A stretch of DNA of 64,000 nucleotides from Delphinus delphis (lineage: Eukaryota; Chordata; Mammalia; Artiodactyla; Delphinidae). Both the position numbers and the translations under genes were made by a program. Positions 45,450-56,515 of this stretch are shown here, one piece after another. The notes under the pieces were generated by a model. That model had not been told where the DNA came from. It saw only the letters and a list, made by a program, of their open reading frames with translations, and did no database searches. The stretch is from contig NC_082702.1 of NCBI RefSeq assembly GCF_949987515.2, forward strand, positions 51,057,600 through 51,121,599, written 5' to 3'. Numbering within the stretch: position 1 is the first letter of the stretch; each line of letters starts with the position of its first letter.

Positions 45450-45690
45450 AATAGTGATGATGACAATCGTAGTGGCTTCCGCCTGTCAAATGCCACTTCC
45501 TGTGTGCCGGGCTGTGCTCTTACATGCTGCACATTATTTCATTCTCATTACAACTCCAGGAGGTAAGCGGTATTGGTTTTTGGTTTTTTTTCCCCCCATT
45601 TTACAGTTAAGAAAACAGAGACTTCAAGAGATTAAACAGCCTGCCCACAGAGCTGGTGAGTGACCCTTCCACACAAGCCCAAATTCACAC
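45450..45690 (-). repeat. MIR SINE, antisense
   Basis: 'gccacttcctgtgtgccggg', 'ttctcattacaactccagga', 'ccattttacagttaagaaaa' and 'agattaaacagcctgcccac' follow reverse-complement MIR, with a T-rich insertion at 45575-45595. Confidence 0.8.
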
Positions 45691-46852
45691 CCGGGGAAAC
45701 TGAGTCCAGGAAACCCAGGGCAGGGGTTTTTCTCAAGGCTTCACAGCTGCCAAGGACCAGCGTGAGGACTGAAGCCCTTAACATATGTACTTTCGTTTAC
45801 AGCAAACCACAATGCAATAACAGTGTTGCGGCAGATGGTTAAAGTCCCTTCAAAAAAAAAGAAAGAAAGAAAAGAAAAAGAAAAAGCTACTGGTAACATC
45901 GACTGAAAAGTCCTGGAATTTAAAATTTGTTTTAGACGATTTGCACAATCACCACAGCCGGATTTATATAGAAAACGTATGGTACATGCTTTGATTGCCA
46001 CAACTAATAAATCCACACAGCCCTCCCTCTTCCTCTGCAACAAGAATCCTTTTCTTCCTTGGCTGTTTAATATGCAAGGCAGATTGGAACATTAGCAGTG
46101 CAAAAGGGTAAATAATCTGGTAATTGATCTGGGATTTGTGGATTTTTACCTCAAATTTCTGTTTATGGTGGAAGGTCGTAAGCTACACAAACCTCTATTG
46201 ATCAGAGTCCTTTGTTTAAACAGAACCTACTGTATTTATTTGTGCTGCTCCTCCAAAATCAAACAAAAGGGCACCGATGGCGCTCAACCTCGGCGCGGCA
46301 CCACGGCCATGTGGCCCGTTCACTTGGCGCACAGCTGTTTTCAATCTGCACAGTTTGTCTTTCATATCCATGTGAGATGCAGCAGCCTTCACTTAGCCCG
46401 GGAGACAGGCCAACCGGAGAAGATACATGCTTAACCCTTCCCGGACAATTTCCCGCTCTCTTCCTGCACTGAGAAGCGATTCTTAAGAAGCAGGAAGTTT
46501 CCCTAGAGATGCAAGCAGGGCACAGGGTGTCCTGCCTGCAATCACCAATGCATCTGGAGAAAAAGAACCCCTTTCCCTCTGCTCCCATTGCCGCCCCCTC
46601 GCCTCGACTCTCCTACCCTTGCCAGCTCTTCACAGCTGCCCGCCCCCTGAGAGAGACTGGAGACGGAGCACGGCGTTCTCTGCCGGCTCTGGATGCTTCA
46701 GACTATCCTGCCTGGGGGACGTCACACGAGCTACTAAGGGCAGGGTGGCCGGAGCCTGGGCTGGCAGAATGCAGGCAGGTGGCTATTAAGAGGGTCCCTT
46801 TCCTACAGTGGACTTAACTCTCTCCCACTTCTGTTTCCTTAAGGCCAAACTT
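45691..46852. other. Repeat-poor block, possible regulatory sequence
   Basis: An A-rich run lies at 45850-45887. The part at 46050-46270 is dense in words such as 'ggtaattgatctggg', 'cctctattgatcagag' and 'ctttgtttaaacaga'. It is followed by a more CpG-rich stretch (46275-46340). No exon or promoter is evident. Confidence 0.45.
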
Positions 46853-46864
46853 AGCCCGAGTTTT

Positions 46865-47079
46865 TTTGTTTTTGTTTTTGTTTTTTGCGGTACGCGGGCC
46901 TCTCACTGTTGTGGCCTCTCCCGTTGCGGAGCACAGGCTCCGGATGCGCAGGCTCAGCGGCCATGGCTCACGGACCCAGCCACTCTGCGGCATGTGAGAT
47001 CTTCCCGGACCGGGGCACGAACCTGTGTCCCCTACATCGGCAGGCGGACTCTCAACCACTGCGCCACCAGGGAAGCCCC
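46865..47079 (-). mobile_element. CHR-type SINE, short cetacean form, antisense
   Basis: A T-rich tail leads into 'gcggtacgcgggcctctcac' and ends with the reversed head 'cgccaccagggaagccc'. The duplications agcccgagtttt (46853-46864) and agcctgagtttt (47080-47091) differ by one base. Confidence 0.93.
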
Positions 47080-47084
47080 AGCCT

Positions 47085-47330
47085 GAGTTTTCTTAACCTT
47101 GGCACCATTGACATTTGGGGTGGAAAACTTCTTTGTTGGGGGAGGGGCCTGTCATATGTTTTGTGGAATGTTTAGCAGCACCCCTGCCCCAGGCTCTCCC
47201 CACCAGATGCCACTAGCAGCCTCCATCCCCAGTAATGACAACCAAAAATGTCCCCAGGTATTACTTAGTGTCCTGGGCTGGAGGGTACAGGCTCCCCTGG
47301 TTGCAAAGTCCTGCCCTGGAGAGATTGTGT
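47085..47330 (-). mobile_element. MER20-type hAT fossil, antisense
   Basis: 'cttaaccttggcaccattga', 'catttggggtggaaaacttc', 'aatgtttagcagcacccctg' and 'gacaaccaaaaatgtcccca' match MER20. Its left edge coincides with the SINE insertion, so the SINE landed at or beside the end of the element. Confidence 0.75.
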
Positions 47331-47904
47331 GCTAGGTTGTCAATGGCAGGGACTCTGGAATAGGCAGTAGTTCTTAAACTCTTCCTGATCAACCGTCTTC
47401 CCCTCTCCAGTCCTGCTTTCCTCATTAGCGACGTGCCCATGAAAGGCCCTAACTTTCAGAGCTGTGCGGTGGACCCCGTGCCATGCGCTGTGGTCAACAC
47501 CTCACCTTGGAGGGAAGGGTGCTTGAGGGAGGGGACCTGACAGCTGCCCAGAGAACGCGGGAGCCCAGGCAGCAGATGAGAAATCCACTCCAATCAAGCG
47601 CTGTTGGGTTTTGAACGTTCTTTGCCAAGAGTGACAACTCTTGATTTTTGGAGGGAGCCTGTGGCTTGGCAAACAGGATCAGAGTGGATTGGCTTTTTTC
47701 TTCCACCCCTGGCTTCCCTGAGATACAGACATTGGCCTCCCCCTTCAGGGCTGGAGCTGGAGGCAGGCGGCTCGCCAATGCTTGGTAATTAATTGCTCTG
47801 AGTAGGTGAGTGTGTTAAATAAATTGAAGCCCTTCATGAAATAGGGTTATTCTCAGTTTCTTGCCTGTTAAATCTTTGGAAAATAATGTATCAGAACCTG
47901 GCTA
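47331..47904. other. Unannotated stretch, no gene seen
   Basis: 'cttggtaattaattgctctg' (47780-47799) is an isolated homeodomain-like word. Nothing else is recognised. Confidence 0.4.
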
Positions 47905-48065
47905 TAACATGAGTGGTTTCATCGCCAGACTGACTCAAGTTCAAATCTCAGCACAGATTCTTCCTAATTGTAGAATATTCTTGGGCAAAGTTGCTTTACT
48001 TTTCAGTGCCTGCCCCCAACCTCATCGGTCAATGGATGACGGTACTGACCTCAAAATCTTGCTCT
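47905..48065 (+). repeat. MIR SINE
   Basis: 'gactcaagttcaaatctcag', 'ttcttgggcaaagttgcttt' and 'atggatgacggtactgacct' follow MIR. Confidence 0.7.
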
Positions 48066-48231
48066 GAAATAAACAGGGTGCCGGACGTGAGGCTATCAGT
48101 GTGTGTGCGGTATATCCTCGACATAACCCCAAAACAGCTGCCAGTATTACTGTTATTATTTTACTATTATTATCAGTAAGGTTCTTTCCTGGGTGTCTAC
48201 CTCTTACACAAATTCAAAACAGCATTAAGTC

Positions 48232-48484
48232 CCTGGGGGAGGGGAGATAAATCATCAGCTTGGGATGAACATACACACACTACTATATATAAGATAGGTA
48301 ACCAACAAGGACCTATTGTATAGCACAGTGAAACTCTACTCAGTATTCTGTAATATCCTATATGAGAAAAGAATCTAAAAATGAATGAATATATGTATAT
48401 GTATAACTGAATCACTTTGCTGTACACCTGAAACTAACACAACATTGTAAATCAACTATACTCCAATAAAATTTTAAAAAATAA
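48232..48484 (+). mobile_element. 5'-truncated L1 3' end
   Basis: 'ggacctattgtatagcacag', 'ctttgctgtacacctgaaac' and 'ttgtaaatcaactatactcc' mark the L1 3' UTR. The duplication cattaagtc flanks it exactly (48223-48231 and 48485-48493). Confidence 0.92.
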
Positions 48485-48493
48485 CATTAAGTC

Positions 48494-49499
48494 TATAATT
48501 CAAACATAAGTGTTTGGAGATGCTGAATGACAGGTCTTTGTGATATCCAGATAATTTTCTTCTCACTTTTCATTAGGATATTTTGTGTTACAGTTTCAGT
48601 TGTAATATTTGGGGGGGGGGGACAAAAAAAACTACTTCTCCGTCTCTGTCTGACTTCCCAAGCTGAGAAGGTGTTCCTAAATATGGCAAGGGCCATCTGT
48701 GTGAAACAGAGAGTAGGGTAGCAAACTGAGGCCAGGAACTTGATAGGCAGAACAAGCAAGCCCACATCCTGGGTGCAGCACGTCTCAGAGACCTTGATAT
48801 AAGCACAGCGCTTTGCACCTTACGATGCAATCTCATCTATATTTTATTCATGTGTCCCCATCATTGGGAGACCTGGAGACCTCTACCAAGTCACGCTTTT
48901 AGCGTGAAAGTGAGCCCTGGGGTTTTGACTCTGAGTTTGGTTCCCTCTCTAGCCTGTGTATCTGCCACCGTGACAGTGGGCAAGCCTTACATCCCGGGAA
49001 GGGCATCCCTCGTCTATGGGGCCTTAAAAATATCCTAGAGGGTGAGAACAGGGCATAATCAGCAACCGAGAGGATCTTATGGAGAAACGAGAAATAAAAC
49101 CAGGAACCACAGACATTTATGCTCCCAGCTTTTGCTTCCAGCCTTTTTCTCCACTCTCCTCTTTTCCTGAGTTCCTTCTGGGGCCCCATTCCCTCCACCC
49201 ACACACCACATTCCTTGTATTTTTCTTGAAGTTCATGTTTATCTACTGTCACTGAATGAAACGGTTTGCCTTTGGGCTACTTGTGCTAGGAAGCTGTCTC
49301 CCGAAATACGCATTTTGGGGACATACAAAATTATCTATGTACGTCATCTATATGTCAGTCATGACACTGAATGTAAAATACCTGTAAAACAATGTCTTAA
49401 GAACTATAAAATAATATCAATGAATCTTCTTCCCAAGGCCCCTCTCTTTTCTTTATCAAGTACGCCTACCCTAAGTTTTCTTTATCATTCTCTGGCTTT
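48494..49499. other. Unannotated stretch with an 11-base G run
   Basis: The G run lies at 48611-48621. A weak MIR tail may lie at 48800-48850. No gene seen. Confidence 0.4.
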
Positions 49500-49860
49500 C
49501 CTTTAAAGTTATACCTATGTAGGTAACCCTCAACTGTGTGTGGGTATGTGGGCAAGGGGTTGTTTTTCAGCTTTGTACAAATGCCACTATGTTCCGTATC
49601 ATCTTTCTTGGTTTTTCCTCTCAGCATCATGTTTCTGTGATTCATCCGGGATGTTGCATGTACCTATATGTAGTTCATTTATCTTCCCTACTGTCTAGTG
49701 TTCTGTTCCATTTATCTATTCGCCTGTTGAAGGATAATGCGGTAATTTTCAGTTGTCTGGTTTTGGTGCAGGTGTTTTGCTTTTAGAAATACGATTACAT
49801 GACATTCTTATATGTGTTTTCTGATGCATATGAATAAGAGTTTTTGAATTGAAAAGGGGC
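49500..49860 (-). mobile_element. Old L1 3' region, antisense
   Basis: 'tttttcctctcagcatcatg', 'gttctgttccatttatctat' and 'gcctgttgaaggataatgcg' recall reverse-complement L1M 3' sequence. Divergence is high. Confidence 0.55.
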
Positions 49861-50541
49861 TAAGAGTCTGTAGATGTGATCCCGCTATGAGCCTTCTAAT
49901 TATTAAATGATTCTCATTATTCTGCTCCAAAAAGCCACCTTGTTTTCCTGGCAGAATTTATTTTCCAAAGGTGAGTTTTCACTTCACGACTTCCTGAAAA
50001 ATGACTGTTCAGCCATGGTTCATCTCTCTCTCATTCTGACACGGTGGGATAGTTTGAGAAGAAGAAAGCCCTTGGTTTGAAACGTGGCTCTTCCATTTAC
50101 TAATAATGACCTTGGATAAATCTTGTTTACCTCACAGCTTGCACTGAAAATCCAGGAAGTGTCATTACAAGAGAAATTTTCAGGATTAGGGCATCCAAAG
50201 ACACGGAACTAGAAGCATACGCTACAGTCATTAGTATGCGACGAAAGGGCAAGAACATAGGCAGATCGAAAGGAATCTCTAAGTCTAAACAAAGTATCCA
50301 CTAAGCATCTTACAATGACCCAGGCTGCTGTCATTTCTTCATCTCAGATTGTCCTGGACTCAAATACACAGTCAGGGGAGTCAATGGAAAGGGAGGAAGA
50401 GAAGAAACTCTCACTGAGGGGATCTTATGAACTCCTCCAAGACAAGGTAAAAAAGTTCATCTTCTTCATAATTTTTCCTTTTTTTTAGAGATGGGAGAAA
50501 GTTTCTCACCGCTCTCTTCCCAAATCTCAATCTACCTCTCC

Positions 50542-50543
<2 letters not shown>
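49861..50543. other. Unannotated stretch with MIR-like part
   Basis: A MIR-like piece lies at 50065-50150 ('tttgaaacgtggctcttcca', 'ccttggataaatcttgttta'). The rest is unassigned. Confidence 0.4.

Positions 50544-50578
<35 letters not shown>
50544..50578 (+). repeat. (CA)n microsatellite
   Basis: About 17 uninterrupted CA units are followed by an AT-rich 'tatatatagatatatacaga' tract. Confidence 0.95.
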
Positions 50579-50670
50579 GTGTTCTATTTTATATATAGAT
50601 ATATACAGATATACAGATATAATTTTCTATAATTTTCTAAATATTATGATGCTTTGATATCTTAATAAAA

Positions 50671-51110
50671 ACCCTTCTGCCTGGGAAGAGACTGTCCCTC
50701 CCTGGACCAGACAATTCTTAGAGGTAGGAAAGGATCCAGTACGTCTTTGATATGCAAACTAACCAATCCTCCATCTGGTCCATACACCCCCAGAGACAAT
50801 ATCCCTCTGCCTTAACCAGCCCAGGACCAGGTACCAGGCAACTAGGGACCATCCCTACAGCCCAAAGTTCACTGAATTGTTCAACTAGCCAGTCCTAGGC
50901 TGTTCACTCTGCCCTTTCCTGCCTTGCCCTCAGAAACCCCAATAAAGGCCTCAGTCTCAGAGTTCACCCCGCTCCTGTCTTCTGTCTCCTGTCCGCCCTG
51001 GTGTCTTTCCCATGTGCCCTGAGCCACTTGCCTCCTGTCTCCAGCACCTGTGGATAGAATAACCTTTGTTTTCCTGAGACTCTCTGTGTTTCCTATCTTG
51101 GAAAAGAATG
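50671..51110 (+). mobile_element. Candidate solo LTR of an endogenous retrovirus
   Basis: This 440-bp stretch has LTR-like order: 'gatatgcaaactaaccaatc' (a CCAAT-type word), 'caggtaccaggcaactaggg', an AATAAA signal at 50941 soon followed by a C/T-rich part, and no coding sequence. I cannot fix its TG...CA ends or a target duplication, and I see no internal retroviral genes. It could instead be unique sequence with a chance polyadenylation word. Confidence 0.45.
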
Positions 51111-51243
51111 CAAGACTGTTGTGATTTAGAATTTATCATGACTCTTGCCCAGATGTTGCCAATGAGCAGACTAGGGTTGGTGTGCTAGAGGAGTATCTTG
51201 AATCTTAACCCCCCCCCCTTTGCCTTTATTTACACCTGTTTTA

Positions 51244-51463
51244 TTTATTTATTTATTTATTTATTTTGCGGTACGTGGGCCTCTCACTGTTGTGGCCTCT
51301 CCCGTTGCGGAGCACAGGCTCTGGACGCACAGGCTCAGCGGCCATGGCTCATGGGCCCAGCCACTCCGCGGCATGTGGGATCTTCCCGGACCGGGGCACA
51401 AACCCGTGTCCCCTGCCGATTCGGCAGGCGGACTCTCAAGCACTGCGCCACCAGGGAAGCCCC
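51244..51463 (-). mobile_element. CHR-type SINE, short cetacean form, antisense
   Basis: A (TTTA)n tail is followed by 'gcggtacgtgggcctctcac' and ends 'cgccaccagggaagccc'. Exact 13-bp duplications tacacctgtttta flank it (51231-51243 and 51464-51476). The body has an extra 'tt' in 'ctgccgattcggcagg', a small difference from the other copies. Confidence 0.95.
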
Positions 51464-51476
51464 TACACCTGTTTTA

Positions 51477-52089
51477 AAATGCCATGGAAAGTGAGCACTC
51501 TCCTCCATCCTGAAAGAAACGTGAGCCATTCCCAAAGGGAAGAGGAGACGGACTCATATGCCTGTGGCAGTTTTGTTTCATGGCCCGCTATGCTTCCTGG
51601 GAGGGTCCCCAAGAATGGAGGGCCTTGGCTAGTTTACGTCTTGGGTCTCCACGTTTCACATCTCCCTCTGACCCCGAGCCTCAGCACCTTCACCTGTCAA
51701 AGGGACCTTATAGTAGATAACTATTAAAAAACATGACAATCATTACGACTAATTACAACTTTTACAGCTGCTTTGGAGATCCGAGATGAAAGATGCTTCA
51801 TGAGGGCAGATATGGCGACAGGTGAGCCATGCAGTTAATTAAACAATCTCGTGCATAATCACACGCAGGGTGTTCAATTGCCAGGAAGCTGGGTTGTGGC
51901 AGCTCCCAGGCCCCTCCCAGATGCTGAGGTTCAAGAACATCTTTCAAGGCTCTTCAGTCAACTCATCACACCTGAGGCTCCCGGAGCTCGCCCCTCCTCT
52001 GTAAAAGTACCTGTACACAGCTCACGGGCCTTTTGTCCACACAAAAGCATGGTGAGTTAACTAGCAGGGCTTGCGGTAAGTGTTCTAAA
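51477..52089. other. Repeat-free block, possible regulatory sequence
   Basis: The part at 51735-51890 contains 'cattacgactaattacaac', 'tttacagctgctttgg', 'gcagttaattaaacaatc' and 'tcgtgcataatcacacgc', a dense set of homeodomain, E-box and POU-like words. No exon is seen. Confidence 0.45.
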
Positions 52090-52260
52090 GGCCTTGCTTT
52101 GAATCCCTGCTTTGAATCCTGGCTCTTATTAGCTCCTAGTTCTGAGCAAATGGCTTCATCTCTCCAAGTCTCACGTGCCTCATCTATAAAATGGGATAAT
52201 AACTGTACCTAACCTTTGTTGGAGGTATTGGTGATTAAATAAGATATTTAGTGTGTGGTC
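52090..52260 (+). repeat. MIR SINE
   Basis: 'ctttgaatcctggctcttat', 'cttcatctctccaagtctca' and 'tcatctataaaatgggataa' follow MIR. Confidence 0.85.
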
Positions 52261-53944
52261 AGTTTTCATGACATGAAACCTATCGTTGGTATATTGCAAG
52301 TAACTGGCACTTTCTTGGAACACGGTTAAGCAATCTGTCCATGGTTGTCTAAGGCAGCCTTTCCTTCAGGCTGGAGACAGTGACAATATTTATCTGTGTG
52401 AACAAAACAAGCTTCTTTTCTGTGCAGATGAAACTGGGTGGATGGATGTTCACCAAACTTGGAGGGTGTCTTTAGATCTGGCTTAAAATAAAAGCTAAGC
52501 GGTGGATAGGATTCCACCTGGGCTGTACCTAGGAAAATAGGCAAGCATCTTCCAGAGCAGCTGAAACAGATAACAGCCTATGGCCCACGTGGCTCACTGA
52601 TCAGGAAAGCAGTTCAAGATATATGAAGACGGGGCCGGTGGGTTGGTGGGTGGAGGGAAAGAGAGAGAATATAAAAGTAAAGATAGATGTCTTCAGGGGA
52701 GGTATGGTCTAAGAAGACGCTGTTTCTTACTAGGGCAACTTGGTATGGCGGGGGAAGCAGCCATAGGATTTATTTATTTCATCATGATAACAGCTAGTTT
52801 AAAATAAACCCACAGGGAGGATTCCAAGTAGTCAGATTCCTTAGTTTGGTTCCTGGGTTACTTACGCTACGAACTCAGGGAGAAGAGTCTCCAGTGGCGT
52901 TGACCCAGTGACAATCCCACCCTCCCCCGTAGCAAGTGAAAGAAAATCAGGACGCACGGAAAAACAGCAGGAGGGAGGAGGTCAATGAGTAACGTCCCCA
53001 CTCTTACCCGGGGAACATTCCCCGTGTTCTAGAGCATGGCGGATACCGGAAACTCCCATCTGGAAGCCCACCCAGCCGACAAAGCCTTTTCACTTTCACG
53101 TGCCCCTTGGTTCTTAGCAGGAAGTGCTAATGCTGATTTATTCCCCACTTGACCACCATAGCAACTGAAGCTCGAGGAGGCTGAGGGCCTTCCCTGAGTC
53201 ACACAAAGCGGCCTGCAATGGGCCTAGTGGCCTCAGAGGATGTGTTATTTCAAGAGTTGGGCAGTTGGGTCTGATGGGAACAAAGGAACAGCATGGGGAC
53301 CTGGGAATAGGGGTTTGGGGCCCGCTGAGTGAGACAAGGAGCGGGCGGGGACTGAAGCCCTCTGTTCTTTGGCAAGAGGTAGGTGGATGAAATGACCTGT
53401 TGCCTTCCTTGATCTTACGAGCAGCTCAGCTCTCGGATCCCGGTGGTTCTGTCGTTTTAGTGGTAGCTAACCGTGCTGCAAGGCAGCAGAGAACGCTCTC
53501 GAGTGTGCAGTTTGGGGTGTGGGTCTCCAAGGCCAGGGCCCCAGCACCTGGGCTCCGGTGTGCACCTTGCAGGCCCCGGAGTTGGGAGCGGTGGCCGCAG
53601 CGGGGCCTCCGATCTTACCTGCTGTCGATGGGTGGCCAGGCTGGCGGCCCCAACAGGAAGCAGGCGGCTGGATCGTAGACAGAAGCCCTCTCTGTGGTCT
53701 CGCTTTGTATCAGCCCCGATGGGCTCTGCTGCTCACCGGTTTGTACATGCGTTTCGTTTCTTCAGCAGCTGTCAAATCAAATTGATTTTCAGTCATTTTA
53801 ACCTGCGTAGGACCAGCAACCCACTTCCCGCAGGAGAAAAGCTAGTTTATCAAAGGAGTCATTTATCCAGTTCTCTGCAATAGGGACAGGATTTTTGAGT
53901 GGCTTTTGGAAAACAAATAACCCATTCCAAAGGGGGTTAGTAAC
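52261..53944. other. Repeat-poor block of 1.7 kb
   Basis: Diverged MIR-like words may lie at 53120-53230 ('ggaggctgagggccttccct'). Open frames of 88-136 codons at 53400-53883 are in GC-richer sequence and have no known similarity. Confidence 0.4.
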
Positions 53945-54235
53945 AATAGTCGTAATTACCGTTTATGAAGCATCTACCACACGTCTTTACTTTAGATCCC
54001 TTTTATTCTTCTCCAGCCATCATTTCAGGGAGATAATAGCTCAGTTGATGGGTGCTTACTTCTCATGCCTTCTCTGATTAAATCCTAACTACCCAGTGCT
54101 GTGTGTATTATTATCCCAATTATTTAGCAAATGAAACTGAAGCTCAAACAATCTCATGTAACTTGTGCAGTCATGCAGGCAATGCAAGAGCTGGGATTCT
54201 GACTCAGGGCTGGGTGTCACCAACCCACACTTTTT
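53945..54235 (-). repeat. MIR SINE, antisense, with internal extra sequence
   Basis: 'cgtttatgaagcatctacca' starts it, and 'gtgtattattatcccaatta', 'cttgtgcagtcatgcaggca' and 'gagctgggattctgactca' follow after about 80 bases that do not fit MIR. Confidence 0.7.
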
Positions 54236-54815
54236 CCACCTGAGCCTCTTGGACTAAGGTTTTCTCCCTTATCACCTACCGTGTTTGCCTTCGGATTCTG
54301 ACTCACCTGGAGTAGCAGGACCATCGGGCACTCATTTTGGAAACAGGGACGTTGCAAGCGTATTGAGAGAGAAGATCAGAAGTAAAATGCCCCGGCGAAG
54401 TCGATGTTAGCTGTGGACAAGTTCAGCCCAGCAGCCTGTGGCCAGGGCCCTGGACTGGATCTCAGGCAGGCTCAGCATCCGCAATGGTGCAGAGGGAATC
54501 TGCCCGGAGAGAAACAGAAATGCAAATCCTGCTCCTTAGATGGTCATCAGCCTTAAACGAAATGACGCAGGTGAACGGCTACTACAGACCCTAGGATAGA
54601 TACACTCGGCCCTCGGTGAATGCCTGATCTAGCATCAAGTTAACCAAGAGACCAATTTTCCCCTTTTTTTCCCTTTCTCACCAAGGATAAAATCACCCAG
54701 CCGTTTGGCAGGACGGTCAAGCTCCAGCCCTCCCAAGCTGGTGACCTTCCTGGGATAGGTGTGATGGGGGCAGGAGTTTGAAATAGCCACTGAAGTCAGG
54801 TCAGAGCTGCCTGTC
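54236..54815. other. Unannotated stretch, no gene seen
   Basis: No repeat or exon recognised. Confidence 0.4.
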
Positions 54816-54890
54816 AGGGGTGGCCAGATTTAGCCAATAAAAATACAAAAAGCCCAGTTAAATTTGAATTTCAGATAAACAACATGCACT
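54816..54890 (+). mobile_element. DNA transposon fossil fragment
   Basis: 'ggggtggccagatttagcc', 'aataaaaatacaaaaagccc' and 'agttaaatttgaatttcaga' plus 'taaacaac' form the left arm of a common palindromic old element ending in 'ctggcaacccta'. The right arm is missing. I cannot name the family securely. Confidence 0.6.
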
Positions 54891-56014
54891 TGTTTGACTT
54901 AAGTGTGTCCCGACGCCTTTCCTCTCCTCTGTGTTCTGGGCACGCGTCCCCACGGTTAGCTGTTCTCGGCAGAGGGCAAGCCCTGCAAGAGGCCTGGACC
55001 CTGGACGTATCTGGCACTATCCCTTTTGGATACTTGGAACCGGCCAAGGAGACACAGTGGCCCTGGGGGGACACAGTGTCGGTCCCCCTCCCTGCGTAGG
55101 GACAGATGGGGATTTGGAGGCTGCAAACGTTGGCACTGATGATGAAAACCAGGTGTTTCCTGGGGAAAGGCTTTATGCCATGGAAAGTGCTGCCGCCCTG
55201 GGCCTTTCTGGAAGGATCTGCTCCTAAGTGGGTCTTTCCCACAATCTGCCCCGTGGGGCCCATTCAGAGGGAGGTCCCTGGATTGAAGAGGCCATGACAC
55301 TGGCTCCCAAGACCACACTTGCACAGTGGCCGTTTCCTTTTCTCTCTCTCCTCTTCCTTCCTCTCTTCCCACATCTCTTGGTCCCTCTTGTTTTTCTCCT
55401 ATGCCCTCCTTTCTCCTCTGTACTGTAAGGCAGTGTGCGTGGTTCTCAATCGGGCCAAGCGTACCCCCAGCTCCTGTGGCTGGAGCCTGCGCTGAGAGGA
55501 GGCTGAGAGCCTGCTCTGAGAGGAGGCCCTCAGTGGCTGTGATGCGTCTTCTACTGTCCTGGCTGTGAGGCTCAGGCACCCGGTCCAGCCCCACCCTCCC
55601 GGGACATTCCCCCGGCCCTGCGCTGGCACGGCTGTTGGGATCGGCAGGCCCTCACCCCAGGGCCTTGCCTGGATCCCAGCACACCTCGCCTCCATTGCCC
55701 AAGGACTGGCAGCGTGCCAAAGAGCTCTGGTTAGAACAACATTTGGCAGCTAGAGGTGGCTCAGCAAAATGGTCCTGGCCTGGGTGCAGCGGGAGCTGGG
55801 CCTCCTGGAGTGTGGGGTGTGCAGCCTCGGCGGCTTCTGTCTGCAGCAGAGCCCGGGTGACAGCATCCCCACTTCCCACCCCACTCCCCATCCCCATCCC
55901 CATCCCCATTTCCCACCCTCGGTCTCCCCCGCAATCATATCCCTGGATCCTGGTGCTGCAGGAGACTCCATGGATCTCAGGCACTGGGAGCGTGCAGCCC
56001 GGCCTGAAGCAAAA
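54891..56014. other. GC-rich repeat-free block
   Basis: GC-rich, with overlapping open frames on both strands (up to 212 codons at 54956-55594 antisense). These are expected where stop codons are rare. A 24-bp-period pair of 'gagcctgcgctgagaggagg'-like units lies at 55483-55528. No protein similarity is recognised. Confidence 0.45.
55867..55907 (-). other. C-rich tract, G-quadruplex motif on minus strand
   Basis: Eight C runs of three or four, mostly in ccccat units, would give a strong G-quadruplex motif on the minus strand. Confidence 0.75.
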
Positions 56015-56515
56015 TGTCAACAACCACAGCTGCCATTTCAACGCAGCGCTTGGGTGTCGAGCTCGGAGCTGCACGCTTCACACACGTTATCTCAACTCTG
56101 CTCATCGCAACCCTCTACGGTGGACCTTATTATGATTCCCATTTTATAGTCACCTCAATAACTCGGTTTCAGGCAGCCCTTTAAGCTCCTGACATTCCCT
56201 GACTTTCGGTTATAGCTTGTTTAATCCTCACAGCACCACTATGAGGTGGGTACTAGTCTGATTCCCATTTTGTAGCTGGGAAAACTGAGGCACAAAGAGA
56301 TGAGTAACTCCCAGTGGACCTGGGAGTCAGACCCAGATAATCTGGTTCCAGAGATGAAGCCCTTATTCTGCATAAGGTCCCCCCAAATAAGCAAAAGCGA
56401 GTTCAGAAAGGTTAATTAACTTGCTTAAGGTCACAAAGCTGAGATGTGTCAGAGCAAATGGTGGGACTCAGGTCTGTCTACTCAGAGCTCCGTTCTCATT
56501 CATTATGCCACAGTG
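56015..56515 (-). repeat. MIR SINE, antisense, split by a second MIR
   Basis: The left part runs to 'tatgattcccattttatag' (56149). The right part resumes at 56398 with 'gcgagttcagaaaggttaat', 'taacttgcttaaggtcacaa' and 'cattcattatgccacagtgc'. The break falls at the same place in the MIR consensus on both sides. Confidence 0.75.
56190..56393 (-). repeat. MIR SINE, antisense, nested inside the previous MIR
   Basis: 'gcttgtttaatcctcacagc', 'accactatgaggtgggtact', 'gattcccattttgtagctgg' and 'aaaactgaggcacaaagaga' are a separate reverse-complement MIR that lies between the two halves of the outer copy. The exact insertion edges are not clear. Confidence 0.8.

Noticed and set aside
54956..55594. 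212-codon antisense open frame
   Set aside because: Same reasons: GC-rich sequence, open frames on both strands, low-complexity composition, no known similarity.
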